DNA of 64,000 bases from Actinoplanes sp. SE50/110 (GCF_900119315.1 NZ_LT827010.1:2761001-2825000), one strand, 5' to 3'. Positions 1 through 7,973 are shown, counted from the stretch's first letter. Numbers and translations: made by a program. Notes: generated by a model not told the origin, from the sequence alone.

Positions 1-164
1 GCCGCGGTGGGGCGGCCTGCTTGCGCCCGCGCGACCCGGGTCGACTCGGCCGAGGACGGCAGCGAGGCGGTGGGGTCGTTGTCGACCCGGGTTTCACCGG
101 CGAGGCCGATGACCAGGCCGCCCAGCAGCAGGGCCAGGAGCAGGGAAACCCATGCCCGTCTCAT
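1..164 (-). CDS. MMPL-family (RND-type) transporter, N-terminal fragment cut by the window edge
   Basis: This is the start of a membrane transporter that continues beyond the left edge. The visible 54 residues begin MRRAWVSLLLALLLGG, an N-terminal hydrophobic helix. A segment reading DPTASLPSSAESTRVA follows, and it matches the region just after TM1 in MMPL exporters; the complete MMPL gene at 50664 has NDNASWLPGSAEATQV there. The ATG at 162-164 has a strong GGAGG ribosome site four bases upstream. MMPL proteins are proton-driven exporters of lipids or drugs; the substrate here is unknown. The gene is divergent from a MarR regulator, with a perfect inverted repeat between them, so repression by that regulator is likely. 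The family call rests only on the N-terminus. Confidence 0.7.
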   Translation of the reverse strand, partial: MRRAWVSLLLALLLGGLVIGLAGETRVDNDPTASLPSSAESTRVARAQAGRPTA

Positions 165-180
165 GAATCCTCCATGAATA

Positions 181-203
181 AGAATCTCGATAATCGAGAT
201 TCT
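181..203. promoter_or_regulatory. Perfect 11-bp inverted repeat, probable MarR operator
   Basis: Half-sites AGAATCTCGAT (181-191) and ATCGAGATTCT (193-203) are exact reverse complements around a single A. They lie in the 74-bp gap between the divergent MMPL gene and the MarR gene, 17 bp before the MMPL start and 35 bp before the GTG of the regulator. MarR dimers typically bind such palindromes and repress both directions. That this regulator is the binder is inference from position. Confidence 0.7.
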
Positions 204-238
204 CCACGAGGGTTGCGGGATCTGCAACACTTACCCCC

Positions 239-742
239 GTGGAGGACACGAGAGCGCCCGACGAAGCGGACAAGGCAGAACGCCAGCGACTCCGGTCACG
301 GCTTGTCGACCTGCTCAACTCCTATTCCAGCGAGGCCAACCACATCGGGCACGCCTTCGCCGGACGCCACCGGCTGCACGGGCCCGACCTGCACGCGCTC
401 CTCGCCGTCATGCACGCGGAGCGCGCCGGGGAGCCGCTCACACCCGGGCGGCTCGGCGAGACGATGGGACTGTCCTCCGGGGCGACGACCGCGATGATCG
501 ACCGTCTGGAGCGGGGCGGGCATCTGCGGCGCAGCCGGGAGAGCAGCGATCGGCGAGTCGTCCACCTGCGGTATGCGGAGGCGGGAATGGCGCTGGCCGC
601 GGCGTTCTTTCAGCCGTTGGCGCCGCGCACGGATGCGGTCATGGCCCGGTTCGATACCGAAGAGCTGCAGGTGGTGGAGCGTTTCGTGCGGGGGATGGTG
701 GAGGCGCTGCTCGCCTACCGGGACGAGCTCCGCGCGGAATAA
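239..742 (+). CDS. MarR-family transcriptional regulator
   Basis: A 167-residue winged helix-turn-helix protein, typical MarR length. The DNA-binding region is around residues 60-105: LTPGRLGETMGLSSGATTAMIDRLERGG is the helix-turn-helix, and SRESSDRRVVHLRYAEAG is the wing with the family DxR motif. Flanking helices would form the dimer interface. The start is GTG at 239; no strong ribosome site is visible, so the exact start is uncertain. It diverges from the MMPL exporter at the left edge with an 11-bp inverted repeat between them. A role as ligand-responsive repressor of the exporter and of itself follows from family and context. The ligand is unknown. Confidence 0.85.
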   Translation: MEDTRAPDEADKAERQRLRSRLVDLLNSYSSEANHIGHAFAGRHRLHGPDLHALLAVMHAERAGEPLTPGRLGETMGLSSGATTAMIDRLERGGHLRRSRESSDRRVVHLRYAEAGMALAAAFFQPLAPRTDAVMARFDTEELQVVERFVRGMVEALLAYRDELRAE

Positions 743-805
743 CGCAACCCGGTCGCAACGTGGGAATCGCCGAGGTCGGCGCGGCCCCGGCCGATCTTCA
801 GCCTC

Positions 806-1651
806 GTGCGAACCGAGCCCCTCCTCTCCCAGGCCGACGACCTCCTCGACCGCGGTCGTGCCGAGAACGCCGCCCACCTGCTGGCGCCGATCGTCGGCCG
901 GCAACCGGAGAACGTCGACGCCTGGCACCGGATGGCCCGGGCGCACCTGGAGATGGGCGACCTCGACGGCGGTCTGCGCGCCGCCAAGGCCGCCTGGCAC
1001 TTCGACCCGCACGGGCCGGAAACCCTGTACTGGCTCAGCCGCGCCGCCACCGAACTCGGCCGGCACCGCGAAGCGATCGAAGCCGCGGCCGCGGCCTGCC
1101 GCGAGGACCCGGGCAACCCGCGGCTGCACAACCGCCTGGCCGACGCCCAGCTCGCCGCCGGCCACGTCGGTGACGCCCTGGACAACCTGAAGATCGCCGT
1201 CGAGCTCGCCGACTACGACGCCGACCTGCACGTCACCTTCGGCCGCGCCCTGTTCGCCGCCGGCCGCCCGCTCAGCGCCCGGGAATCCGTCGGCCGCGCC
1301 CTGGCCCTCGAACCGGGGCACGCCGCCGCGCACCGCACCCTGGCCCTGTTCGAGATCGCCATGGAGCCGGTGGTGGACGCCGCCTCCCTGGCGCAGGCCG
1401 CCGACGGATTCGCCGAGTCACTCCGGGTCGGGCCGACCGGCCGCGTCGACGAGCGCGCCGTCCTGGCCAAGGACGCCATCGGCTACGTCGCGCGGGTGGC
1501 CCTGACCTGGTGCCTGGTCGCCCTGCTGGTCCTCGGCGTCCTCGCCGCGACATCGCTGGTCACCCTGCCGGCCGGCCTGTACCTGACCATCCTCTGCCTG
1601 GGCGCCGTAGCCGGCTGCGGCGCGATCGCCTTCCGCCGCTCCCTCCTCTGA
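806..1651 (+). CDS. TPR-repeat protein with two C-terminal membrane segments
   Basis: A 281-residue protein. Residues 1-200 are helical repeats of about 34 residues with TPR signatures such as WHRMARAHLEMGDLDGGLRAA, LYWLSRAATELGRHREAI, LHNRLADAQLAAGHVGDAL and LHVTFGRALFAAGRPLSA. Residues about 228-251 and 254-274 are two hydrophobic helices, followed by a short basic tail (FRRSLL). TPRs are protein-protein interaction scaffolds, so this is probably a tail-anchored membrane adaptor; no partner can be named from the context. The start chosen is GTG at 806, 63 bp after the MarR gene on the same strand, so co-transcription is possible. Confidence 0.7.
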   Translation: MRTEPLLSQADDLLDRGRAENAAHLLAPIVGRQPENVDAWHRMARAHLEMGDLDGGLRAAKAAWHFDPHGPETLYWLSRAATELGRHREAIEAAAAACREDPGNPRLHNRLADAQLAAGHVGDALDNLKIAVELADYDADLHVTFGRALFAAGRPLSARESVGRALALEPGHAAAHRTLALFEIAMEPVVDAASLAQAADGFAESLRVGPTGRVDERAVLAKDAIGYVARVALTWCLVALLVLGVLAATSLVTLPAGLYLTILCLGAVAGCGAIAFRRSLL

Positions 1652-1673
1652 CCCCTCCCCGAGCCCGCCCAAC

Positions 1674-1855
1674 TCTCGCGCCGCCCAATCCTCGCGCCGC
1701 GCGATCCTTGGACCCCCCGCGCCGCTCAACCCTCGCGCCGCTCAACCCTCGCGCCGCTCAACCCTCGCGCTGCCCTACCCTCGCGCTGCCGCACCCTCGC
1801 GCTGCCGCACCCTCGCGCTGCCCTACCCTCGCGCTGCCCCACCCTCGCGCCGGGC
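1674..1855. repeat. Degenerate ~16-bp tandem repeat array between convergent genes
   Basis: About eleven imperfect units related to CCCTCGCGCCGCTCAA, drifting to forms such as CCCTCGCGCTGCCCTA, run head to tail in the gap between the TPR gene and the converging MarR gene. The rest of the 1652-1968 gap is GC-rich and shows no gene. No terminator hairpin followed by a T-run is visible. Confidence 0.75.
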
Positions 1856-1968
1856 GATCGTTGGCCGCGCGATCCCCGCGCTGTTCGATCTCCAGGCCGC
1901 TCATCGCGCGCGCCGGGCGTTTCACCCGTCGTGCCGGAGTGCCTGGTCGGCGGTGTGGGAGTGCGCGG

Positions 1969-2373
1969 TCAGGTGAGCTGGCGGAGGATGCGGGCGAGCT
2001 GCGCCTGGTCGTCGGGGGTGAGGGCGGCGAAGACCCGCTGGCCGGCGGCGGAGCGGGCGGCTTTGATCTCGGCGCCGGTGGTGCGGCCCAGGTCGGTGAG
2101 GGTGACCAGGGTGGCGCGGCGGTCGTCGGGGTCGGGGCGGCGCTCGGCCAGGCCGCGCTCCTGCAGGTCGTCGACGACCTCGGTGGCGGACCGCGGGGCG
2201 ATCCGGAGCCGCTCAGCCAGCGCACTGAGTCGCATGTCACCGTGGGCGAGTAGCACGCTCAGCGCGCGGAACTGCGACGGCGCGACGCCCCACGGCTCCA
2301 TCTCGCTGCGGGCCTGCTCACGCAGCCGGCGACTGACCGCCCAGAACGCGTCGTTGAGCGACTCTTCCTCCAC
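1969..2373 (-). CDS. MarR-family transcriptional regulator
   Basis: A 134-residue MarR protein. The winged helix is at about residues 45-100: LRLSALAERLRIAPRSATEVVDDLQERGL is the helix-turn-helix, followed by the wing DPDDRRATLVTLTDLG with the conserved DxR. The start is GTG at 2371-2373 (MEEESLNDAF). It is divergent from an ABC exporter, with a 13-bp palindrome between them, the usual arrangement for a repressor of a multidrug efflux gene. Substrate and inducer are unknown. Confidence 0.85.
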   Translation of the reverse strand: MEEESLNDAFWAVSRRLREQARSEMEPWGVAPSQFRALSVLLAHGDMRLSALAERLRIAPRSATEVVDDLQERGLAERRPDPDDRRATLVTLTDLGRTTGAEIKAARSAAGQRVFAALTPDDQAQLARILRQLT

Positions 2374-2412
2374 GGGAACAACGTACCAGCAATTACCGTT
2401 GCTCCCTCATGG

Positions 2413-2425
2413 TGAGGTAACCTCA
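2413..2425. promoter_or_regulatory. 13-bp palindrome, candidate MarR operator
   Basis: TGAGGT (2413-2418) and ACCTCA (2420-2425) are exact reverse complements around one A. They lie in the gap between the divergent MarR gene and the ABC exporter. Binding by the adjacent MarR protein is inferred from position. Confidence 0.5.
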
Positions 2426-2540
2426 GCTTGCTGGGCCACCACCGTAGACACCACCACGGTGAGCGCACCGCGTTGCGTGCGCCGTGTCCGGTTGGTCTTC
2501 GACGGCGGGGCCATCCCCGTACACAGGAAAGGTTTTGCTC

Positions 2541-4469
2541 TTGGCGGAACGACCAGGCCGGGGCGCGGCACGCACCGTGACCCCCGCGGAGAGGGCGCAG
2601 GCCCGATCCGTCTCGCTGCGCCGCATCGGCGCGCTCTTCATCGGTCACCGGCGGCAGCTCGCCGTCGTGGTGGCGATCATCGTGGTGTCATCCGTGCTCG
2701 GTATGGCCACCCCCTTCCTCCTCCGGCAGATCATCGACGTCGCCCTGCCGCACGGCGATCTGCACCTGCTGTCCTGGCTGGTGCTCGGCATGATCGTGGT
2801 CGCCGCGATCACCTCGGTGCTCGGCGTGCTGCAGACGTGGATCTCCACCACCGTCGGCCAGCGGGTCATGCACCGGCTGCGCGTCGACGTCTTCGCCCAC
2901 CTGCAGCAGCAGTCGATCGCCTTCTTCACCCGGACCCGCACCGGCGAGGTGCAGTCCCGGATCACCAACGACATCGGCGGCATGCAGACCGTGGTCACGT
3001 CGACCGCGACGAGCATCGCGGCCAACCTCACCACCGTGGTCGCCACCACCGTCGCGATGGTCGCGCTGACCTGGCAGCTCACCCTGATCTCGCTGCTCGT
3101 GCTGCCGCCGGCGATCTATCTGACCCGGCGGGTCGCCCGGATGCGCCGGCAGATCACCGCCGAACGTCAGCGGGAACTCGCCGAGCTCAACGTGATCATC
3201 GAGGAGGGGCTGTCGATCAGCGGCATCCAGCTCAGCAAGACGATGGGCGCGGGCGCGGCACAGGTCGAGCGGTTCACCGGATCGTCCGGCCGGCTGATCG
3301 ACCTGGAACTGCGCTCCGAACTGGCCGGTCGCTGGCGGATGGCGGCGATGAGCGTGATCTTCGCGATCATTCCGGCCACCATCTATCTCGCCGCGGGCCT
3401 GCCCTTCGCGGCCGGCGGGATGAGCATCGGCACGCTGGTCGCCTTCACCGCGCTGCAGGGCAACCTCTTCCGTCCGCTGATGAGCCTGCTCGACGTCAGC
3501 GTCACGATGACCAGCTCGCTGGCGCTGTTCGCGCGCATCTTCGAATATCTCGACCTGCCGGTCGAGATCGCGTCGCCGGCCTCGCCGATCCGGCTGCCGG
3601 AGGTCCGCGGTCACCTCCGCTTCGAGAACGTCTCTTTCGCGTACGACACCGATGCCTCCACCGCGACCGATGTCAACCGCGATGCGCCGGTTGGCGTCTC
3701 CGGCGGAACCGGCGTCGACCGTGACGTGCCGGTCGGCATCAAACCGGACGGGCCGGCGGGCAGGTCCGCGCGGTCTGAGGTCAAGCAGGATGCGCTCGGC
3801 GGCCGAGCCGCGCTGGCCGACGTCAACCTCGACGTGCCCGCCGGGACCTCGCTGGCGCTGGTCGGCGAGACCGGCTCGGGCAAGAGCACGGCCGCGGCGC
3901 TGATCGCCCGGCTTCACGACCCCACCGCCGGACGGGTCACCATCGACGGCGTCGACCTGCGCGACCTGGACCTCGCCGACCTGTCCACGATCGTCGGCGT
4001 GGTCAGCCAGGAGACGTATCTGCTGCACACCACCATCCGAGCCAACCTCCGTTACGCCAAGCCCACGGCCACCGACGCGGAGATCGAGGCGGCCTGCCGG
4101 GCCGCCCAGATCCATGCGCTGATCGAGAGTCTGCCCGAGGGGTACGACACTCTGGTCGGCTCGCGCGGCCACCGCTTCTCCGGTGGCGAGAAACAGCGGA
4201 TCGCGATCGCCCGCACGCTGCTGCGCGACCCGAAGATCCTGGTCCTGGACGAGGCGACCAGCGCGTTGGACAACGAGACCGAACGCGCGGTGCAGCGGGC
4301 GTTCGACGAGCTGTCCCGCGGCCGGACCACGGTGACCATCGCCCACCGCCTGTCGACGGTGCGTGACGCCGACCAGATCGTGCTGATCGACCACGGCCGG
4401 ATCGTCGAATCCGGCACCCACGACTCGCTGCTTTCCGAGGGCGGCCGGTACGCGGCCCTTGCCTCCTGA
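2541..4469 (+). CDS. ABC exporter, fused permease-ATPase half-transporter (MsbA/LmrA type), with an unusual insertion
   Basis: About 642 residues with an N-terminal six-helix membrane domain (to about residue 330) and a C-terminal nucleotide-binding domain. Visible motifs are Walker A GETGSGKST (about 442-450), the signature FSGGEKQRIAIARTLL, Walker B ILVLDEATSALD and the switch histidine in TIAHRLST. Half-transporters of this family dimerise and export lipids, drugs or peptides. The likely start is TTG at 2541 (or 2535) behind AGGAAAGG; an in-frame GTG at 2484 lacks a ribosome site. Between the start of the ATPase domain (LRFENVSFAYD) and Walker A there are about 50 extra residues made of four variants of a nine-residue motif (residues about 377-434), described as a separate repeat. 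A divergent MarR gene is the likely regulator. Confidence 0.9.
   Translation: MAERPGRGAARTVTPAERAQARSVSLRRIGALFIGHRRQLAVVVAIIVVSSVLGMATPFLLRQIIDVALPHGDLHLLSWLVLGMIVVAAITSVLGVLQTWISTTVGQRVMHRLRVDVFAHLQQQSIAFFTRTRTGEVQSRITNDIGGMQTVVTSTATSIAANLTTVVATTVAMVALTWQLTLISLLVLPPAIYLTRRVARMRRQITAERQRELAELNVIIEEGLSISGIQLSKTMGAGAAQVERFTGSSGRLIDLELRSELAGRWRMAAMSVIFAIIPATIYLAAGLPFAAGGMSIGTLVAFTALQGNLFRPLMSLLDVSVTMTSSLALFARIFEYLDLPVEIASPASPIRLPEVRGHLRFENVSFAYDTDASTATDVNRDAPVGVSGGTGVDRDVPVGIKPDGPAGRSARSEVKQDALGGRAALADVNLDVPAGTSLALVGETGSGKSTAAALIARLHDPTAGRVTIDGVDLRDLDLADLSTIVGVVSQETYLLHTTIRANLRYAKPTATDAEIEAACRAAQIHALIESLPEGYDTLVGSRGHRFSGGEKQRIAIARTLLRDPKILVLDEATSALDNETERAVQRAFDELSRGRTTVTIAHRLSTVRDADQIVLIDHGRIVESGTHDSLLSEGGRYAALAS
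3669..3844 (+). repeat. In-frame amplification of a 9-codon motif inside the ABC ATPase domain
   Basis: Four variants of one motif occur in frame: DVNRDAPVG, GVDRDVPVG, EVKQDALGG and the last, apparently native copy DVNLDVPAG just before Walker A. Only the last fits a normal ABC ATPase strand. The other three form an extra segment of about 50 residues. The copies have diverged at both DNA and protein level. Confidence 0.7.
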
Positions 4470-4560
4470 GGGCGCGGACCGCGACCCGCCACCCGTCGGT
4501 GCGTTCCGCGTGCGGGCTCTTCACCCGCAGGGCCGCGTCCGACGGGTGCTGGTTCTCGTC

Positions 4561-4668
4561 GCCGTCGATCGGCGGGACCTGCTCGCCGTCGACCGGCGGG
4601 TGCTGGTCTTCATCGCCGTCGATCGGCAGGGACTGGTCGCCGTCGATCGGCGGGGCCTGCGCTACCGG
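4561..4668. repeat. 54-bp tandem duplication with internal sub-repeats
   Basis: Two imperfect 54-bp copies (4561-4614 and 4615-4668) lie between the convergent ABC exporter and methyltransferase genes. Each copy contains two forms of GCCGTCGATCGGCGG, spaced 24 and 30 bp. No gene is apparent in 4470-4675. Confidence 0.75.
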
Positions 4669-4675
4669 GCCTGCG

Positions 4676-5524
4676 CTACCGGTCGTCCGGTTTGCGGGCC
4701 ACGACGGCCCATACGCGGTGCGGGACGAGCAGCGGGTCGGCAGGGAAGTCGCGCTCCAGCAGGGCCGTGAGTTCGGCCGAGAAGCGCTCGACAGCGGGCG
4801 GTGGCAGGCTCGCGGCGACGCCCGCGCTGGCGCGGATCCGGCCGGTCCAGTCGACCGGGGAGTACGGGACGTCCACGTCGAAGGAGAACGTCTCCAGCCC
4901 GGTGAAGCCGGCCGAGCGCAGGTCGGTGAGCCAGCGCGGATGGATGCCGGTGCCGCCGGCCAGCGCCCAGGCCGGGTTGTGCGCCACGATCAGCTCCTCG
5001 GTGGCGGCGACCACGTTGCCCGGCAGGGGCAGCCAGTCGAAGTGCGCGATCACGATCCGGCCGCCCGGACGGAGCAGCCGCGACACTTCGGCGGCTGCCT
5101 CGCCGGCCCGGAACCAGTGCCAGCATTGACCCGCGGTGACCAGGTCGAACGTGGCGTCCGGCAGGTGGATGCATTCGGCGGCGCCGACGACGTACCGGAT
5201 GCTCAAACCTGCCTCCCGATCCAGGCGACGAGCCTGGTCCAGCAGCGGCTCCGCCGGGTCGAGACCGGTGACGACCGCGCCGCGGGCGGCGAAAAGACGG
5301 GCCAGGCTGCCGGTTCCGGTGCCGAGGTCCAGCACGGTCCGGCCGGCGACGTCGTCGATCCGGTCCATCAGCGCGGGCGGGAAACCGGCCCGGTGCCGGG
5401 CGTAGTCGGCGGCGGTCCGTCCGAAATCGACGGTTTCGCCGAAGCCTGCCGCGGCCTGTCCGAAGTCCTTGGCGTTTCCGAAGTCGGCGACGGGCTGCCC
5501 GAGATCGGCGGTGTCCGCACTCAT
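4676..5524 (-). CDS. Class I SAM-dependent methyltransferase
   Basis: A 282-residue enzyme with a Rossmann methyltransferase core. Motif I is VLDLGTGTGSLARLF (about residues 64-78), the acidic end of strand 2 is VTGLDPAEPLL, and there are post-motif segments FDLVTAGQCWHWF and LLRPGGRIVIAHFDW. This resembles the UbiE/ubiquinone-type methyltransferase fold; the acceptor substrate is unknown. The first ~37 residues are an atypical run of DFG-like units (ADLGQPV, ADFGNAK, DFGQAAA, GFGETV, DFGRTA), the last of which looks like the normal family start. The ATG overlaps the citrate synthase stop by four bases (ATGA), so the two genes are translationally coupled. Confidence 0.85.
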   Translation of the reverse strand: MSADTADLGQPVADFGNAKDFGQAAAGFGETVDFGRTAADYARHRAGFPPALMDRIDDVAGRTVLDLGTGTGSLARLFAARGAVVTGLDPAEPLLDQARRLDREAGLSIRYVVGAAECIHLPDATFDLVTAGQCWHWFRAGEAAAEVSRLLRPGGRIVIAHFDWLPLPGNVVAATEELIVAHNPAWALAGGTGIHPRWLTDLRSAGFTGLETFSFDVDVPYSPVDWTGRIRASAGVAASLPPPAVERFSAELTALLERDFPADPLLVPHRVWAVVARKPDDR

Positions 5525-6651
5525 GCGGTCACGTTCCCGGGCAGGCGGTTGCGGTGCAGGGCGTCGGACCAGCCGGCAAGCGCTTCGGCCGGGCGATGAG
5601 CCGGGCCGACGTAGTCGGCGGACGGGCGGATGATCTTGCCGAGGCGCTTCTGTTCCAGGATGTGCGCGCTCCAGCCGGCCGTGCGCGCGCAGGCGAACAG
5701 GGACGTGAACAGCTCCGCGGGCACGCCCGCGAAGTCGAGGATCACGGCCGCCCAGAACTCGACGTTCGTCTCCAGGACACGGTCCGGTTTCCGTTCGCGC
5801 AGCTCGGTGAGGGCGGCCAGCTCCAGGTCCCGGGCCACCTCGAAACGCGGCGCGCCGAGCTCGAACGCCGCATCCCGCAGGATCCGGGCGCGGGGATCCT
5901 CGGCCCGGTACACCGCGTGACCGAAACCCATCAGCCGCTGACCGCTGTCCAAAACCCCGCGGACGTACGCCCGAGCATCCCCGGCGCGCTCCACCTGCTC
6001 GATCATGCCGAGCACCCGGGCCGGGGCGCCGCCGTGCAGCGGGCCGGACAGCGCCGAGATCGCCGCCGACAGGCAGGCCGGTACGTCGGCGCCGGTGCTC
6101 GCCACGACCCGCGCGGTGAAGGTGGACGCGTTCATGCCGTGCTCGGCCGCGCAGATCCAGTACCGGTCCAGCGCCGCCACCTGCCGTGGATCCGGCTCAC
6201 CCTGCCACTGGATCATGAACCGTTCGGTGGTGCTGCGGCCCGCGTCGACCAGCCGCTGTGGGATCACGGGCAGGTGCGCGCCGCGGGCCGCCTGCGCGAC
6301 GTACGAAAGAATCATGGATGAGGTCCGGGCGAGGTCGTCGCGCGCCTGCACATCGTCGATGTCGATGAGTTGCCGCAGCCTGAGGTGCGGGGCGAGCATC
6401 GACACCGCGGCCTGCGCGTCGACGCGCACGTCACCGGAGCGCACCGGGACGGCGGACGGCTCGGCCGGGGGCAGCGCGCGGGTGAAGTCGCCGTCGGCGA
6501 GCAGACCCCAGACGTCGCCGTAGGAGACGTTTCCCGCCAGCGAACGGATGTCCACACCCCGGTAGCGCAGGGAGCCGCCGTCGCGGTCGGGCTCGGCGAT
6601 CTCGGTGTCGAAGGCGACGACACCGGCAAGTCCTGGATTCACTGTCAACAT
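5521..6651 (-). CDS. citA: Citrate synthase, CitA (citrate synthase 2) type
   Basis: A 376-residue enzyme that would condense acetyl-CoA and oxaloacetate. It has the two catalytic histidine motifs GPLHGGAP and GFGHAVYR. At the third catalytic position, where classical enzymes have Asp (NVDFYSG), it reads NVEFWAAV, so Glu replaces Asp; I recall the same Glu in actinobacterial CitA-type enzymes. The C-terminus RTAGWSAHILEQKRLG is typical. I chose the ATG at 6651 (MLTVNPGL), which fits the family N-terminus; an upstream in-frame start at 6705 would run through the operator-like repeats. It is coupled by ATGA overlap to the downstream methyltransferase and is divergent from a helix-turn-helix/citrate synthase fusion, which may regulate it. 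Confidence 0.88.
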   Translation of the reverse strand: MLTVNPGLAGVVAFDTEIAEPDRDGGSLRYRGVDIRSLAGNVSYGDVWGLLADGDFTRALPPAEPSAVPVRSGDVRVDAQAAVSMLAPHLRLRQLIDIDDVQARDDLARTSSMILSYVAQAARGAHLPVIPQRLVDAGRSTTERFMIQWQGEPDPRQVAALDRYWICAAEHGMNASTFTARVVASTGADVPACLSAAISALSGPLHGGAPARVLGMIEQVERAGDARAYVRGVLDSGQRLMGFGHAVYRAEDPRARILRDAAFELGAPRFEVARDLELAALTELRERKPDRVLETNVEFWAAVILDFAGVPAELFTSLFACARTAGWSAHILEQKRLGKIIRPSADYVGPAHRPAEALAGWSDALHRNRLPGNVTA

Positions 6652-6705
6652 GCTCTCAACATGACGACTTGATGGATGTGCCGTCAATGTTGATGCGGTC
6701 AACAT
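6645..6705. promoter_or_regulatory. Cluster of four TCAACAT half-sites between the two citrate synthase genes
   Basis: TCAACAT occurs at 6645-6651 and 6656-6662 (direct, 11 bp apart, about one helical turn) and at 6699-6705. Its reverse complement ATGTTGA is at 6687-6693, so 6687-6705 is an exact inverted repeat with a 5-bp spacer. The first copy overlaps the start codon of the citA gene. Such phased copies in a 68-bp divergent gap are a strong operator candidate, most simply for the helix-turn-helix protein encoded next door. Confidence 0.65.
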
Positions 6706-6719
6706 GAGATGATGTGCAC

Positions 6720-7973
6720 ATGTCGGAGCAGCTCCTCACCACCGATCAGGTCGCCCAGCGGCTCGGCGTCAAACCGGCGACGGTGTACGCATACGTCAGC
6801 CGTGGCCTGCTCCCCAGCCGCCGCAACGCCGCCGGGAAGGGCAGCCTGTTCGCCAAGGCCGACGTCGACGCCCTGCTCGCCGGCCGCAAACGCGCCACCC
6901 CCAACATCCAGACCGGCATCACCCTGATCCGCGACGGCGCGCTGTTCTACCGCGGACGGGACGCCACCGAACTGGCCCGCACCTCGACCTATGAAGCGGT
7001 CGCCACCCTGCTCTGGACCGGCCCGCACGACCCGGAGCCGGGCCTGGACGGGGGCGGCGCTCTGGAGCCGGCGCCGTTCGCGGTCAGTCGCGCATCGTTG
7101 GCGCTGGCGGAGCGGGTGGGCGCGCTGCTGCCGGCAACGGCCCGCCTCACCGACCGCCTGCGGGTCACGGTGGCCGCCATCGCCGCCGCCGATCCGTTCC
7201 GCTTCGACACCAGCCCCGCCGCTGTCGTCACCACCGGTCGCACCCTGATCGCCACCATGGTCGCGGCCCTGCCTCTCCGGTCAGCCCGGGAGCCGGTAGA
7301 CATCCTCCGATCGGATCCGTCGGCGCCGACCGGGGCGGGGGGTCCCGGGTCGATCGCCGAGTTGCTGTGGCCGAGGCTCACCGGAGAGCCGATGACCGAG
7401 GTGGGACGGCGGGTCCTGGAAGCGGCGCTGATCCTGCTGGCCGACCATGACATCGCGGCTTCCACCCTGGCCGCCCGGGTGGCGGCGTCGACCCGGGCGC
7501 ATCCCTATGCCGTGGTCAGCGCCGGCCTGGCGGCCCTCGACGGTCCGCTGCACGGCGCCGCCAGTGAGTACGTCCACCCGCTGCTCGTCGAAGCGCTGGC
7601 CGGCGCGGACCCGGTTGCGATCATCTCCGAGCGGTTGCGGGTCTCCGGCGGGATTCCCGGTTTCGGGCATCTGCTTTACCAGAACGGTGATCCGCGCGCC
7701 ATCACCATCCTCCGGCTGCTCGGTGACCATCCCGCCCGGCGGGCCGCGACCGCGCTGGCCGACGCGGTCCAGGCCCGCTCGGGGATCCACCCCAACATCG
7801 ATCTCGCGCTCGCCACGCTGACCCTCCACTTCGGTATGCCGTCCGACGCGGGCGAGGCAATCTTCGCCATCGCCCGCACCGCGGGCTGGCTGGCGCACGC
7901 TCTGGAGGAGTACGCCAACCACCCGGTCCGGTTCCGTCCCACGGGCCAATATTCCGGCCGGCCACCCGCCTGA
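6720..7973 (+). CDS. Citrate synthase-like protein with N-terminal MerR/excisionase-type helix-turn-helix
   Basis: A 417-residue fusion. Residues about 5-55 are a helix-turn-helix (LLTTDQVAQRLGVKPATVYAYVSRGLLPS) of the MerR/HTH_17 type with a wing-like KGSLFAKADVDALL. Residues about 65-417 are a citrate synthase domain that keeps all three catalytic positions: His in GPLHGAAS, His in GFGHLLYQ and Asp in HPNIDLALATL. The C-terminus RTAGWLAHALEEY is also family-like. This architecture is known by annotation in actinobacteria, usually next to citA; I know of no assigned function. It could be an enzyme that senses its own substrates or a metabolite-responsive regulator of citA. ATG at 6720 is preferred over GTG at 6714; the ribosome site is weak. 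Confidence 0.85.
   Translation: MSEQLLTTDQVAQRLGVKPATVYAYVSRGLLPSRRNAAGKGSLFAKADVDALLAGRKRATPNIQTGITLIRDGALFYRGRDATELARTSTYEAVATLLWTGPHDPEPGLDGGGALEPAPFAVSRASLALAERVGALLPATARLTDRLRVTVAAIAAADPFRFDTSPAAVVTTGRTLIATMVAALPLRSAREPVDILRSDPSAPTGAGGPGSIAELLWPRLTGEPMTEVGRRVLEAALILLADHDIAASTLAARVAASTRAHPYAVVSAGLAALDGPLHGAASEYVHPLLVEALAGADPVAIISERLRVSGGIPGFGHLLYQNGDPRAITILRLLGDHPARRAATALADAVQARSGIHPNIDLALATLTLHFGMPSDAGEAIFAIARTAGWLAHALEEYANHPVRFRPTGQYSGRPPA

Noticed and set aside
6652..6705. Upstream start for citA at 6705
   Set aside because: It would add 18 residues that translate the operator-like repeats; the ATG at 6651 gives the normal CitA N-terminus.
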